NCBI RefSeq assembly: GCF_000002515.2 | Contig: NC_006037.1 | Coordinates: 310,001-374,000 of the forward strand | Source: Kluyveromyces lactis | Lineage: Eukaryota; Ascomycota; Saccharomycetes; Saccharomycetales; Saccharomycetaceae | Direction: 5' to 3' | DNA: 64,000 bases | Shown here: piece after piece, positions 8,067 through 18,806 of the stretch | Layout of the letters: every line of letters begins with the position of its first letter | How positions within the stretch are numbered: position 1 is the stretch's first letter | Position numbers and translations under genes: made by a program | The notes under the pieces: generated by a model | Database searches by the model: none | What the model was told of the DNA's origin: nothing | What the model saw: the letters and a program-made list of their open reading frames with translations, nothing else

Positions 8067-10397
8067 TCATTGGATTCCAAGTTGTTCTCGCAACCTTTGA
8101 TTCTCTAGTTGCAACATATTGATGCGGTTCGTTGCTGCTTCAGACTCCAGTTTTCTTCTTTCACGTTCACCAATCCATTTTTTCCTTAATTCGTCAATTT
8201 TCAGCTTGGATTGTTTCTCTACCTCATCATTCTGTGATGAGCCGGACCATTCTTCTTTTTCGTTCAGAAGCAGATCGACATGTTCTGTGACAATTGATTC
8301 GATGGCAGATTCAATAAAAAAGAAAACTGAATCTAATTTTGCAATTGTCTTTTTGAAGAATTTGGCAGAGTCTAGCTGTTCAAGGTTATGCAACTTATTG
8401 AATGCTTGGTCAATGGACTCTTTTTGTAGAACCTTCTCGAATGACCCAAAAATTGCCCTTAAATGGTCCAAGAGTTTAGATTTTATAATTGTTAACTGTT
8501 GTGATCCTTTATCCGCATCTGAAAATTTATTAACGTGCTCCCGCAGTTTTATAATTTCATCTTGTAAAATATGATGGTCGTTCCCCAATTCTTCCAGTTG
8601 TTCTTGGAGAAGCTGGTTATCATCCATGTAGTATGTCGATTTTCGCAAAGCAGTTTTCAATTTCTTACGGAGTTCCATGACATCTTCTTCTGTTCTAGCC
8701 TCCAACATTTGCATTTGAGCTTGAGCATCAATCAGCTTTTGGGAAAGGTCTTTTTTTTCATCTTGTAAAACTTCTATCCGAGATTCATATTCAATCCGTT
8801 GTGTATGCCATCTTGCTGAATTTTCCTCTAAAGTCAGACTTTGTTCTTTGATCTTGTTTGCAAGGTCTAACTCAGTATTGGTATTATAGGAGTTCCGCAG
8901 TTGTGATCTAAGTTCTCCCAACTGTTTTTCCTTGTCTTCTAATTCTCTTTTATAGTTTTGAAGCATACTGTTCAAAGCATCCACATGGTCTTGATATGAT
9001 TTGGACAGTTCTATACTCGCTCTTTTACTAAGATCATCAATGCTGGAAAATAGATCTGATTGAGATCGCTGTAGGTATAAAGGTGGAATCTGTTGAGACG
9101 TGCGTTCATGCTCAATGTTTGACATGGATTCAAGAAGTAGTTTTTGCTGCTGAAATTTATCTTTCAATGCCTTTTCTAGGTTGTCATTTTTTTCTAATTT
9201 AAGTTGGATTGACTGTAAAAAGTCATGATATTTCTCATGCATGGTTTCTATTGCAAGCTCCAACTTGGAATCTAATACTTCACTGTTATCTAAACGACTA
9301 TCGTTCAAAGGGGATATCGTACCTTGATCAGCCAACAAATTACCGGATGATTGATCTGAATTTTTTATAGTCCTTAATTCACGGACAATTTTATCCACAT
9401 TAACAGATAAAGCTTTGATTTTGATATCAATAAACGTCGATTCGAAGCCTGCTGCCTTTATTAAATTATCACGTTCTTCAGCTGTCAAATCCATATTATC
9501 CAAGAGAAATTTTAGGATATTGCTGACATCGTTAGAAATGTTTTCATTATGTTGTAGGTAATCATTGACCTCCTCCAACATTGTTTCGTACTCATCCTTA
9601 TTTCGTACTAATTCTTCTTTCAATCTGATTAACTCTTTATTCTTGTCCTCCAATGTGATTACTAGTTTTACATTCTGCTCTCGAAGTAAAGGAGAATCTT
9701 CGACCTCTTCGATGTTGGTATTTGCATGACTCTCAAAATCGTTTGTAATGTTTTCTGTATTTTGGGTAGCCTGCAATTTTTGATCGTTATTGAAATTAAC
9801 TTGCTTTAAGATCTCGGTCAAGGCCTTAACTTTCACTCTGTACTGTACCAATTGTCTCTTTAAAACATCAGTTTCACTAGTCATCAAATGCGAATCTGCT
9901 ATATTAGGTGGATAAAAGTCATTTATGGTCCCACGCTGCAACCGTTGTGTAGATACCTTTCTTGAATCATTCGGAAACCGATATTTTTCATGTGTATCAT
10001 TATTTCTTCCAATTACAGCAGGAACCCTACCATCTTCCTTAATCCACCGATTATCGCTGCTTATCAATTGGAAAATATCTCCACTACTGATCACCGTATC
10101 AGTCTCTGAGGTAGTATTATCAGTCGTAGTTTCTTCTTCGTCCTCCTCGCTCACCGCAGAATTGATCCGCCTCGGCACATTACAATAATATTTATTCACA
10201 TAATCATCTTTGCTAGTATCAATAGCAATTTGGTTGCAACTACCATCATACTCTTGTTGTCTCTCTTTTTTGCCGGACTCTAACTCAAATTTCAGATTGT
10301 CATCCGTATCTAATAGGCTTAAATTCCGTATTCCTTCATCCAAATCGCTGCCGCTTCGAAGCTTAGTTTCAATAATAACACTATCTGAATCGCTCAT
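8067..10397 (-). CDS. SPC72: Spc72-like gamma-tubulin complex receptor of the spindle pole body outer plaque
   Basis: 776 aa from the ATG at 10397; the frame extends three codons upstream, but only with a TTG. Identification rests on position (between GEM1 and BOL3 as in S. cerevisiae YAL047C) and architecture. There is an acidic, Ser/Thr-rich N terminus, then a segment LKRQLVQYRVKVKALTEIL near residue 180 resembling the CM1 gamma-tubulin-complex-binding motif, then several long coiled coils to the C terminus (…RERRKLESEAATNRINMLQ). Spc72 anchors the gamma-tubulin small complex on the cytoplasmic face of the spindle pole body to nucleate astral microtubules. It is longer than the S. cerevisiae protein (622 aa). 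Sequence divergence is high, as is usual for this family. Confidence 0.85.
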   Translation of the reverse strand: MSDSDSVIIETKLRSGSDLDEGIRNLSLLDTDDNLKFELESGKKERQQEYDGSCNQIAIDTSKDDYVNKYYCNVPRRINSAVSEEDEEETTTDNTTSETDTVISSGDIFQLISSDNRWIKEDGRVPAVIGRNNDTHEKYRFPNDSRKVSTQRLQRGTINDFYPPNIADSHLMTSETDVLKRQLVQYRVKVKALTEILKQVNFNNDQKLQATQNTENITNDFESHANTNIEEVEDSPLLREQNVKLVITLEDKNKELIRLKEELVRNKDEYETMLEEVNDYLQHNENISNDVSNILKFLLDNMDLTAEERDNLIKAAGFESTFIDIKIKALSVNVDKIVRELRTIKNSDQSSGNLLADQGTISPLNDSRLDNSEVLDSKLELAIETMHEKYHDFLQSIQLKLEKNDNLEKALKDKFQQQKLLLESMSNIEHERTSQQIPPLYLQRSQSDLFSSIDDLSKRASIELSKSYQDHVDALNSMLQNYKRELEDKEKQLGELRSQLRNSYNTNTELDLANKIKEQSLTLEENSARWHTQRIEYESRIEVLQDEKKDLSQKLIDAQAQMQMLEARTEEDVMELRKKLKTALRKSTYYMDDNQLLQEQLEELGNDHHILQDEIIKLREHVNKFSDADKGSQQLTIIKSKLLDHLRAIFGSFEKVLQKESIDQAFNKLHNLEQLDSAKFFKKTIAKLDSVFFFIESAIESIVTEHVDLLLNEKEEWSGSSQNDEVEKQSKLKIDELRKKWIGERERRKLESEAATNRINMLQLENQRLREQLGIQ

Positions 10398-10827
10398 AAT
10401 ACACAATTATATCTAATTTCATCAACACTTGAAATAATAACAACTAAACTGTCGAATAAACATCAGTGGTACCACTTGGTACCTCTGCCAGTTCATTTCA
10501 GATTAAGTTTGATTTGTTTATTTACTTAACGCTTTGATTTCCCATAATGTAAACACAAAGTTGTAGATTCAAGATCAAAGGGAAAGAAAAATCATTCTTT
10601 ATATCACGTGATTTACTTCAAAGCCGTGTTGAACGATATGAAAAATTTCGAAGAGACTGAGGACCGAAAGAATTTCATCACAGATAGATCATTTCAAACT
10701 CTGTGTTGGCGTTTGGGAGGAGCTTCAAAAGGGAAGAGAAGGTGGCACGTTCACTCTAAGGCACCATTTCGCTTAGGAAACTATTAAGGTATAGGTCTTA
10801 GACATACATAACGAACGAAAGAGAAAA
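10398..10827. other. SPC72/PRT1 divergent promoter
   Basis: 430 bp. Contains the palindrome ATCACGTGAT at 10603-10612 (Cbf1/Tye7-type E-box), a forkhead-like GTAAACA at 10549-10555, and two GGTACC palindromes at 10468-10473 and 10478-10483. None is tested; the E-box is the most convincing. Confidence 0.6.
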
Positions 10828-13026
10828 ATGACCACTTTAGAGTCCTTAAAGATAGAAGATATTCCGGTTGATGACATCGACTTTTCCGATTTGGAAAGAG
10901 AATTCCAAATCCAGGATGGTGGTGTGAACTTTGACAACTTTTTGGTTGTCGATGGCGCTCCAGTTGCACCAGAAGCTAAAGTTCCGGTCTTAGAGAAGGT
11001 TTTGACCAAGTTGTTCAGTCAAGCCGGTAAAGTTCTGGATATGCAAATTCCAGTTGAAGATGGTAAAACCAAGGGTCATTTGTTTATTGAAATGGAATCT
11101 GTTTCAGCTGCTAAAGAAGCTATCCAGTTATTCAACGGTAAAAAGTTAGATGCCAAGCATAGATTGCTTGTCAACAGTTTAAATGATATGGAAAAGTATG
11201 GTTCTGACGATTTCGAATCACAATCTCACGAACCTGTTGTTCCAGACTTTGCGCCAACAGATTTCTTGAGATCTTGGTTGCAAAACCAAGACGGTAGAGA
11301 CCAGTTTGTTCTACAAAAGGGTGACATGACCCGCGTATTCTGGAACAGATTGGCTCATCAACCTGATGGTGTCGGTGAAGCCAGAAAGAACTGGTCAAAC
11401 GATGTCGTGAAGTTCTCACCAAAGGGTACTTATCTATTATCTTTCCATGACCAAGGTGTTACTTCTTGGGGTGGTCCAAACTTCGACAGATTGAAGAGAT
11501 TTTTCCATCCAGACGTTTCCCGTCTAGATGTTTCTCCAACTGAGAAGTTTTTGATCACTTTCTCAATGAATCCAATTAAACCAGGTGAAGACACTCCATT
11601 TGGTCCTGAATCTGAAGGTCATCAAATTTGTGTTTGGGATCTTGCTACTGGTTTCCTAATGAAAACGTTCGGTATTCCACCAAATGCCAAGTTGCAATGG
11701 CCATTAATTAGATTCTCTTACGATGACAAATACTGTGGTCGTCTAGGTCCAAACGCTTTGGCTATTTACGATATTGAAAACAACTTCCAATTGTTGGATG
11801 GCAAACTTCACAAGGTCGAAGGTATTCAAGATTTCTCTTTCGCTCCAAAGGGTGTACAATTGACATACAACAGAAGAAAGAGTGACCCAACTACATTATT
11901 GGCATACTGGACTCCAGAAACTAATAACCAGTCATGTAAGGCTTTCCTAATGACTTTACCAAACAAGAGAATAGTCAAAACTGTCAATTTGGTTCAAGTT
12001 TCTAACGTTTCTATTCACTGGCATGAACAAGCAGACTTTGTCTGCTTCCAAGTTGATCGTCATACCAAGTCCAAGAAGACTTTCTTCACCAATTTGGAAA
12101 TTTGTAAGTTAAATGAATCCGAAATTCCTGTCGAGAAAATCGAAATGAAGGACCGTGTGTTGGAGTTAGCATGGGAACCAAAGGGTACTAGATTTGTCAC
12201 TATTTCCAAGATGGATAATGGTGGTGAAGAAAACCCAATGTATCCAAAGAACTTTGTCAAATTCTTTGCTCCAGAAAAGAAGGATAATAAAGATAAGGAT
12301 CTAGCCGTCTTACCTGATCAATTGAAATGGAAACTAGTAAAGACTGTTGATCAACAATTTGCCAATTGCATCTCTTGGTCCCCAGCTGGCCGTTTTGTCG
12401 CAGTGTGTACTATCGTTAATGGTAAGGAAATCAAGAAAGCATCTCTTGACTTCTACGACTTTGATTTCACTGGTGAAAAGACTTTGAATGAAGTCCAGGA
12501 TGTCAAAGCATCTTTGCAAGCAGTTGCTCATATCGATAATCAATTCTTCACTGATTTAGAATGGGATTCTTCCGGTAGATTCTTAACAGCTTGGTCTAGT
12601 TACAGCAAGCACAAGCTAGAAAATGGTTACACTATCTACAACTGCTGCGGTGAAGCTGTTCGTAAGGAGATCGTAGATCAATTCAGAAACTTCGTCTGGA
12701 GACCAAGACCAGAATCACTCTTGTCTAACGCTGAAAAGAAGAAGGCAAGAAAGAATCTGAAACAATGGTCTGTCAAGTTCGAAGAACAGGATGCCATGGA
12801 AAGTGACAGTGCTTTGAGAGATTTGATCTTGAAGCGTCGTGCGGAATTGAGCGCATGGGTCTCTTACAGAGAGCAATCCAAGGAAAGATTGGAATCCGAA
12901 GACAGTTACACTATTTTCGACAACTTCGAAAGCGACAAAGCTGACGAAACTCAATATGTCACTGTGGAAGAAGTTAAGGAGGAAATCTTAGAGGAAACTC
13001 AAGAAGAGGTCGAATCGTTTGAATAA
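10828..13026 (+). CDS. PRT1: Prt1, eIF3 subunit b
   Basis: 732 aa (S. cerevisiae 763). N-terminal RRM at about 36-118 with NFLVVDGAP and TKGHLFIEM strands. This is followed by the long beta-propeller of eIF3b (about 150-620) and a Lys/Glu-rich C-terminal region that contacts eIF3i/eIF3g. eIF3b is the scaffold of the yeast eIF3 complex, acting on the 40S subunit in scanning and Met-tRNAi recruitment. Codon use is strongly biased (AGA, GGT, TTC, TTG), unlike most neighbours and as expected for a highly expressed translation factor. The neighbouring order SPC72-PRT1-BOL3 interleaves YAL and YOR genes. Confidence 0.98.
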   Translation: MTTLESLKIEDIPVDDIDFSDLEREFQIQDGGVNFDNFLVVDGAPVAPEAKVPVLEKVLTKLFSQAGKVLDMQIPVEDGKTKGHLFIEMESVSAAKEAIQLFNGKKLDAKHRLLVNSLNDMEKYGSDDFESQSHEPVVPDFAPTDFLRSWLQNQDGRDQFVLQKGDMTRVFWNRLAHQPDGVGEARKNWSNDVVKFSPKGTYLLSFHDQGVTSWGGPNFDRLKRFFHPDVSRLDVSPTEKFLITFSMNPIKPGEDTPFGPESEGHQICVWDLATGFLMKTFGIPPNAKLQWPLIRFSYDDKYCGRLGPNALAIYDIENNFQLLDGKLHKVEGIQDFSFAPKGVQLTYNRRKSDPTTLLAYWTPETNNQSCKAFLMTLPNKRIVKTVNLVQVSNVSIHWHEQADFVCFQVDRHTKSKKTFFTNLEICKLNESEIPVEKIEMKDRVLELAWEPKGTRFVTISKMDNGGEENPMYPKNFVKFFAPEKKDNKDKDLAVLPDQLKWKLVKTVDQQFANCISWSPAGRFVAVCTIVNGKEIKKASLDFYDFDFTGEKTLNEVQDVKASLQAVAHIDNQFFTDLEWDSSGRFLTAWSSYSKHKLENGYTIYNCCGEAVRKEIVDQFRNFVWRPRPESLLSNAEKKKARKNLKQWSVKFEEQDAMESDSALRDLILKRRAELSAWVSYREQSKERLESEDSYTIFDNFESDKADETQYVTVEEVKEEILEETQEEVESFE

Positions 13027-13381
13027 ACGACTCTTTCTTTCAATACCTGCAACTGATTTAAATTAATCATTCATAATAGATAGATTTATTTCTCTTTTTA
13101 AACTTAAAAATATTTCCATTTTACTTCATCTAGCTGAATAATTAAAGAGGAACTACTTAAACAGCAGGTTTTAACCATGTCAAACTATTTAGAATAAATA
13201 TCACCTAAGTGAAATACCAATGTATCAATGGGTTCGTATCTCTCATACATAGAAAAATAACTTCAACTCGTTGTGTCAAGGTCACGTCATCATATATACA
13301 AGAAAAGCAGCAGGTTGAAAAGTGCACATTGGCGCAGAGTCTATTGCTTTGTTAAATTCAGAATTTGTTGAAGAGTTGGGC
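13027..13381. other. PRT1/BOL3 convergent 3' region
   Basis: AT-rich 355-bp stretch between converging genes, presumably 3' UTRs and polyadenylation signals. No further feature was seen. Confidence 0.6.
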
Positions 13382-13657
13382 TTATTCTTTCTTGGTACGG
13401 AGTTGCAAACCATGCCATCTTTTAATATCGTCTTTTAAAATCTCATTTACTAGTTTATGTTGTTTCACTATCGACAATCCTTTGAACTTATCACTTGTAA
13501 TATTAATAGAAAACATCGATCCGCATCCTCCGCTGATGTCATTAACAGAGATGGAAGAGGGATTCAACTCTTTACTCAACTTATCAGTTATCAGCTTCTC
13601 TTCTGGAGTCAGAGAATATAAACGGCGCCCTAGTGTAGTCAGTGTTTTACGGAACAT
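13382..13657 (-). CDS. BOL3: Bol3 (Aim1), mitochondrial BolA-like protein
   Basis: 91-aa BolA-fold protein with an N-terminal mitochondrial-type leader (MFRKTLTTLGRRLYSL; basic, no acidic residues until ~18). It contains the ISGGCGSMFSINI strand, where Cys/Gly are typical of the BolA-3 class, and ends with KRWHGLQLRTKK, which holds the conserved BolA histidine. Bol3 acts with Nfu1 late in mitochondrial iron-sulphur cluster delivery, notably to lipoate synthase. It is divergently transcribed from BOL1, as in S. cerevisiae (YAL046C/YAL044W-A). Confidence 0.94.
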   Translation of the reverse strand: MFRKTLTTLGRRLYSLTPEEKLITDKLSKELNPSSISVNDISGGCGSMFSINITSDKFKGLSIVKQHKLVNEILKDDIKRWHGLQLRTKKE

Positions 13658-13998
13658 TGTTAACTCGGTACTTTGAGCTCAGAGTAATGATTTCTTGAGG
13701 TTGCTGATTTGCTACATCGATAACACCGATTGATTTGAGAGTCTTCAATTTGATCAAATTTCAGGTTGAAAGAAATCTTACTAAAGCTTTTCAGGTTGGG
13801 GAAAAATGAAAATAATACGTACATCTCATAAAATCAGAATATCCAAGATACGGTGATTCAACATGTAAACGACATATAGAAGCTTGAATTTTGCCCTAGG
13901 CTGCTAACAGTATCGTCACTAATAAACTTGTCATTTCAAGAAGCAATTTTGCTGGCCAGGACCGAATTTTTTCTTTCTCTTTCCTTGAATATAATTGA
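13658..13998. other. BOL3/BOL1 divergent promoter
   Basis: 341 bp shared by two BolA genes. No clear motif recognised. Confidence 0.55.
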
Positions 13999-14361
13999 AT
14001 GAGTTTTAGATCAATATTTCGCCAGATGTCGTCGGTAGCAGCGAACAGAAGCATAGATGGTCCCATTGCTCAGAGGATCACCAAAAAAGTGAAAGATACT
14101 TTCCCAGATCTTTCACATTTTGCTATTTTCAATGACTCATACAAGCATAGCGGTCATCATGGGATTCAAGATGCTGCGAACAAGATTGAATCACACTTCA
14201 GACTAGAGATAGTGAGCGGATTGTTCAAAGGGAAAAGCCTTCCCATGAGACACCGAATGGTATATGGGATGCTAAATGAGGAATTTGATGATGGGGTACA
14301 TGCTTTACAGCTAACGACAAAAACTCCGGAGGAGTATGCCAAGAAGCATGCTGAAAATTGA
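13999..14361 (+). CDS. BOL1: Bol1, mitochondrial BolA-like protein
   Basis: 120-aa BolA protein. The conserved core runs from GPIAQRITKKVKDTF through the H-rich loop KHSGHHGIQ and the FKGKSLPMRHRMVYGML helix to the HALQLTTKTPEEY end. A short basic N terminus (MSFRSIFRQMSSVAANRS) suits mitochondrial import; translation could also begin at Met10. S. cerevisiae Bol1 works with monothiol glutaredoxin Grx5 in [4Fe-4S] delivery and overlaps in function with Bol3. Tandem position with BOL3 and GCV3 is conserved with S. cerevisiae. Confidence 0.95.
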   Translation: MSFRSIFRQMSSVAANRSIDGPIAQRITKKVKDTFPDLSHFAIFNDSYKHSGHHGIQDAANKIESHFRLEIVSGLFKGKSLPMRHRMVYGMLNEEFDDGVHALQLTTKTPEEYAKKHAEN

Positions 14362-14490
14362 CGTACGTTAAAATCAACCTGAACCGATAAAATAGTTTAA
14401 AAACTTGATACTTAAGTGTATACATATATCGTGATACCAACGCACACATATAAACACGCCGCATTAAACATGTAGCTGGATATTATTGAA

Positions 14491-15018
14491 TCAATGGTCT
14501 TCCTTTAGATGAGCTTCGTACTGCTCTAGCGATAACAATTCATCGGATTGTAAATCTGCCTCATCGTTAATTTTAATCTTGATGATCCAACCTTCACCAG
14601 CTGGGTCGCTGTTGATCAATTGTGGCGAGTCAGACAAAGCTTCGTTCACTTCCACGACAGTACCAGCGACAGGAGAGTAAATTTCAGATGCAGACTTGAC
14701 GGATTCAACAGAACCAAACGAATCGCCAGCCTCTAATTCGGTATCAACATCTGGCAATTCGACGTAAGTGGCATCACCAAGTGCATCGGCTGCGTACTTG
14801 GTAATACCAATGAAGGCAGATCCATCTGGATGAGCAGCAACCCATTCATGCTGTGTAGTGTATTTAACGGTTTTTGGACCGGTTTGAGAGAAAGTGAAAG
14901 GCAATTGAGATTGGTTTAAAGCATTTGTCGATTGAGCTCTCAAGAACAAACGAGAAACTGTGCTCTTCGCAATACGAGAAGAGACAAAAGCAGTACGAGA
15001 AATAGATGAAGAGAACAT
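14491..15018 (-). CDS. GCV3: Gcv3, glycine cleavage system H protein
   Basis: 175 aa. Basic, Ser/Arg-rich mitochondrial presequence (about 1-30), then the lipoyl-bearing H-protein domain. The lipoylated lysine is Lys108 in ESVKSASE, and the GITKYAADALGDATYVELP strand is intact. It shuttles the aminomethyl group between the P and T proteins of glycine cleavage. In yeast Gcv3 is also required for lipoylation of pyruvate and 2-oxoglutarate dehydrogenases. It lies next to BOL1 and BOL3, whose products support lipoate synthase (see findings). Confidence 0.97.
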   Translation of the reverse strand: MFSSSISRTAFVSSRIAKSTVSRLFLRAQSTNALNQSQLPFTFSQTGPKTVKYTTQHEWVAAHPDGSAFIGITKYAADALGDATYVELPDVDTELEAGDSFGSVESVKSASEIYSPVAGTVVEVNEALSDSPQLINSDPAGEGWIIKIKINDEADLQSDELLSLEQYEAHLKEDH

Positions 15019-16529
15019 AGCTTCTTACCAGGGGCGTCACTGTTCTAAAATCAGATGAATGTTACTCATTCAATGGTAAACTTAACTTTAAAACACCAAT
15101 GTTGCAATGTGTATCTATTGAAAACTTCTAACATAATCATCATATATACTTAAATAACATCAAGGGTTCTTTCCGAGGTTCTGATTGACCATGAGAAAAG
15201 AAGAAGACAGTCACATGACCGAGAAAGTCGTATTTTTTTGACCGGACGTAAAATTGACTTGGAGTGTGGGCATTGCCAAGTCAGAATCTCGCTGTTTGAC
15301 TTGGCCAGAAAGCGGGTGGACGAAACCCTCCTTCGAGCCGTGAAAAAGTAACAGAGACGGTATACCGGCCGCATGATGATTCTCTGGGGCAGATACGGGA
15401 AGAAAAATATCACGTTCCCACGTGATTTGTATATATCTTTAGATATGTGGATACCGGTATGCAATGCTGATGTTGCTACATTTGTGGTTCGTTTTGCATC
15501 GTTCCGGTTTATCTATTATCTAATTTTTTGGCTTACCGAGTGATATCCATCGTGCAGTTAAAGATTAGATATTGCGAGCGTGATTTATCAAGAGAGAAAA
15601 CAGTAGCTGTTGTGAAGATCACATTTCGATACGCGAATGCAAAACACAAAATCTAATCGAAATCAAGTTAGCTCGAGCCTTTCCGACGTGAGACCTTAAA
15701 AAAAGAGAACACTAGGATTATCACTTCTTTTGTACTGTTGTAGTTCTGTAAAGCCTTTTTTCTTTTTGTTTTTCTTTGACAAATATCCCATAGACACCGA
15801 AAACGTCAAACTGAAATGACATGTCAGCCAAATCCAAAGTAAAAAAAAAAAATCCAACAACGAACAGTTACACTTTGAACAACTGGTTTTAACACGAGTG
15901 CAGATTGACTGAATTAAAGTACAATTAATAGAAATATGTTATCTAAACCATGATTGATCCGTAAGCTTTTAGGCTTTCTTGTATTTTTTTTTTTTTGTGT
16001 AAAATGATTCTGAATAAAATAATTCACTATTAGAGTTATTTATGTCTTGAATTGCGTTAGATTTTGTGGACAGGTAGAAAGTGCAATTTCTGATCTGGAG
16101 CCATTCTGAAACTAACGTGTACAAAGTAGCCTCGAAAAGGATTCCTTTCAAGTGGAGTTTCAGGTGGAACTATAATTCTTTGCTTTTTCTCTTTTCTTAT
16201 TATTAGCGTTTCCACAATTGAAAAGAAAAAAAAATTAGATATCAGAAATAGGTTCAAAAGAAACCAAAGTCTAAGAGGAAAAAAATACCTGTTCTGAAAG
16301 ATATACATAAGGAAGGACACTCGTCGACATGGGCTTACTATTTTCTGCTTGATTGATTGATTGAAAGTAATAGATAGAAAGATTCTGTGTATTTGTTTAT
16401 CATTAAAAAAAATCAGAACAATTAAGAACAGGATCCCAACCACCGGTTTCAGGTTTAATAGCGAGAGTAGTTGGTTGACCGTGTTTGATAACGATTATAT
16501 CTGATAGAGACAAGAAAACCTGTTCTGAG
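15019..16529. other. long GCV3/PDE2 divergent intergenic region
   Basis: About 1.5 kb with no supported gene. A CACGTG E-box lies at 15419-15424, an A12 tract at 15841-15852 and a T-tract near 15984-15996. Short open frames (e.g. 15150-15464, 16057-16443 minus) lack recognisable domains. A non-coding transcript cannot be excluded. Confidence 0.5.
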
Positions 16530-18080
16530 ATGACTGTTCATGTTTGTTGTGTGGGACCGTGTGTCGAAGTAATAAAACGGTTATCACGAGATTCGGATCA
16601 TGTTTCTATTCAAAAGTTTGATTCCGTTACACAAGTTATGATGTGGTTTTTCCAGAAACGACTACAAGATAAATCCATGACGTTTGAAGGTTCGTGTTTG
16701 TTCATTTGTTATGATCCCATTAGAACGAAACTTAGGTCTACCTCTGTGTTGAATTCAATGGACCCAGAAACTTTATCCTGTTTTATTTCTGATATGTTCC
16801 CATGTTTCAATGTGATGTGTGTCCCATCTGCGAATTTCATTGACTATTATGAGTCTGTTATTCTCAACACCGATATGATCGGTAACGATGATTCAGATGA
16901 GGATATGGATAGAATATCGAGTGTTTACAGATGGATGTATTCAGGTTCAGAATCTTTGACAGACGGATCGGAAGAACATCATGACCTACCTTGTTCCAAT
17001 AATTTGTACACCATGGCATCACATCTTGCATATGTAAATTCTAATGATAGATTGAAAAGGGAAAGGGTGCCGATTTGGGATTATATTGACATTACAGATA
17101 TGATTAAATCTAATTTGTCCCATAATGATGCGTACTATTGGAAATGTCTAGATAGCTGGGATTTTTGCGCTCATTCGTTAAACTGTACTGAGTTGATCTG
17201 GTGTGCTTATCTACTCTTCCACAAATTAAATACAGAATCCAACCTTTCGCACGCCCCACCATCCACTAACCGTCTGTTGCTGATGCTTTTGAATATCGAG
17301 GCCGCATATCACCAGGGTAACAAATTTCATAACTTTAGACACGCTGTTGATGTATTACAGGCCACGTATCAGTTATGTCATTTATTAGAACTACCTAAAC
17401 TGGCTTCGTTTTTGCTGTGCATAGCGGCAATTGGTCACGATGTTGCTCACCCAGGAACAAATAATATGTTGTTCAACAAATATGTTTCACCAATCTCAAA
17501 ATACTATAAGGAACAATCAGTATTGGAAAATTTCCATGCAGACATTTATTTGGACATTTTATCACATTATTGGCCCGAACTTTCCCAAGAATTCACAGGA
17601 ATAAAAGATTCTATAATAGCCACGGATATGGCTTTACACAATCACTATGTGGAAACTATAAAACAGGAAACAGGACCTAATTTAACTGGATTGACATCAC
17701 TCATTATAAAGGCGGCAGATATTTCAAATGTGACAAGGCCTTTGTTGATATCTGCGAAATGGGCTGCTCTAATATCAATGGAGTTCAAGGAATGTGCTGT
17801 ATTGGAGAAAAACTTAGTTGAATTGGCAGATGCGAAAGACGACGAAAAGAAAAGAATAAGTTACAAATTGGATCTTGATTTTGATTCTTATTCAGAACTG
17901 CCCTCAAATATTGATGATATCTTGAAAGAATTTCCAAACATTCCAAAGGGTCAAGCATTCTTTATTGATACATTTGCATTGAGCTTGTTTTCAGGGTTGG
18001 GACTTAAGTACAAACAGCTTCAATTTTTAGTTGATAACGTTGAAAACAACAGAAAGTTCTGGATGGAAAGAGGTGACTGA
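16530..18080 (+). CDS. PDE2: Pde2, high-affinity cAMP phosphodiesterase
   Basis: 516 aa from the ATG at 16530; the frame continues 45 nt upstream, but only with a TTG. Class I cyclic-nucleotide phosphodiesterase with the HD-type metal site: HNFRH at about 267-271, GHDVAHPGTNN at about 302-312 (His303, Asp304), and a later ADISNVTRP motif containing the third metal-binding aspartate. It hydrolyses cAMP and so lowers PKA activity. Length and motif order match S. cerevisiae Pde2 (526 aa). It is the YOR360C member of the interleaved block. Confidence 0.96.
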   Translation: MTVHVCCVGPCVEVIKRLSRDSDHVSIQKFDSVTQVMMWFFQKRLQDKSMTFEGSCLFICYDPIRTKLRSTSVLNSMDPETLSCFISDMFPCFNVMCVPSANFIDYYESVILNTDMIGNDDSDEDMDRISSVYRWMYSGSESLTDGSEEHHDLPCSNNLYTMASHLAYVNSNDRLKRERVPIWDYIDITDMIKSNLSHNDAYYWKCLDSWDFCAHSLNCTELIWCAYLLFHKLNTESNLSHAPPSTNRLLLMLLNIEAAYHQGNKFHNFRHAVDVLQATYQLCHLLELPKLASFLLCIAAIGHDVAHPGTNNMLFNKYVSPISKYYKEQSVLENFHADIYLDILSHYWPELSQEFTGIKDSIIATDMALHNHYVETIKQETGPNLTGLTSLIIKAADISNVTRPLLISAKWAALISMEFKECAVLEKNLVELADAKDDEKKRISYKLDLDFDSYSELPSNIDDILKEFPNIPKGQAFFIDTFALSLFSGLGLKYKQLQFLVDNVENNRKFWMERGD

Positions 18081-18806
18081 TAAAAAATAAAATAACATCC
18101 CTTTCAAACCTTATATTTTGGTACAATCTTGAACCACGAAAACAGAAAACGAAGAACATTTATCTTCCGTATCCATCCTACTCATTTACAAACACTTTCG
18201 TTCTTTTCTCGGAGAATTGATACGCATGAAAACAAACAAATACAGCACTTAATTAACAGCATAACATCTACATTAAAAAAAGCATTATGAGTAAACCAGC
18301 ATTTGTTTGTCACAAAGATTTCAGAAATTTTAGTTATTACATTTGATATTTAAGAGATACATCAGTTTATCCTTTATTATTTTCTCCAAAAGAACAAAGC
18401 TATAATCTAATAGTTAAAAGGCCGCTATTCAATCTCCAGTTCAACATATCGCCCAGACCGTATATGGACTTACTTCTTATCTCAATGAAGTTTTGTAGAA
18501 GTTTCTCTTTAGCGACAAATTTTCATATCTCGAACTGTGCAGTGCTTTATTTGTGTAATTTCAATGATCATTAGTTGTATTATTACATACTACATTTGTC
18601 GTACCTTAAAGGACCAAATATTTATAAGAACAAATACTCAAAACATTTGAAGGTTTTATTATACATATTCTCAGAATATACGTAATGATTATGTGAAAAA
18701 GTTATGTGTTTAGTATTATTATATTAGACGTTGGGATAAGTCATTCAGTTTTACGCCATCTTTTGGAATAGCTTCTACATAGTCTGTTAAAATTGAGCTG
18801 AAGTGT
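18081..18806. other. PDE2/VTS1 convergent intergenic region
   Basis: 726 bp between two converging genes. AT-rich, no supported ORF, RNA gene or repeat seen; presumably 3' UTRs. Confidence 0.55.

Noticed and set aside
15150-15464. 104-codon minus-strand frame in the GCV3/PDE2 gap
   Set aside because: Composition typical of random sequence and no recognisable homology. It overlaps the probable promoter with the E-box.
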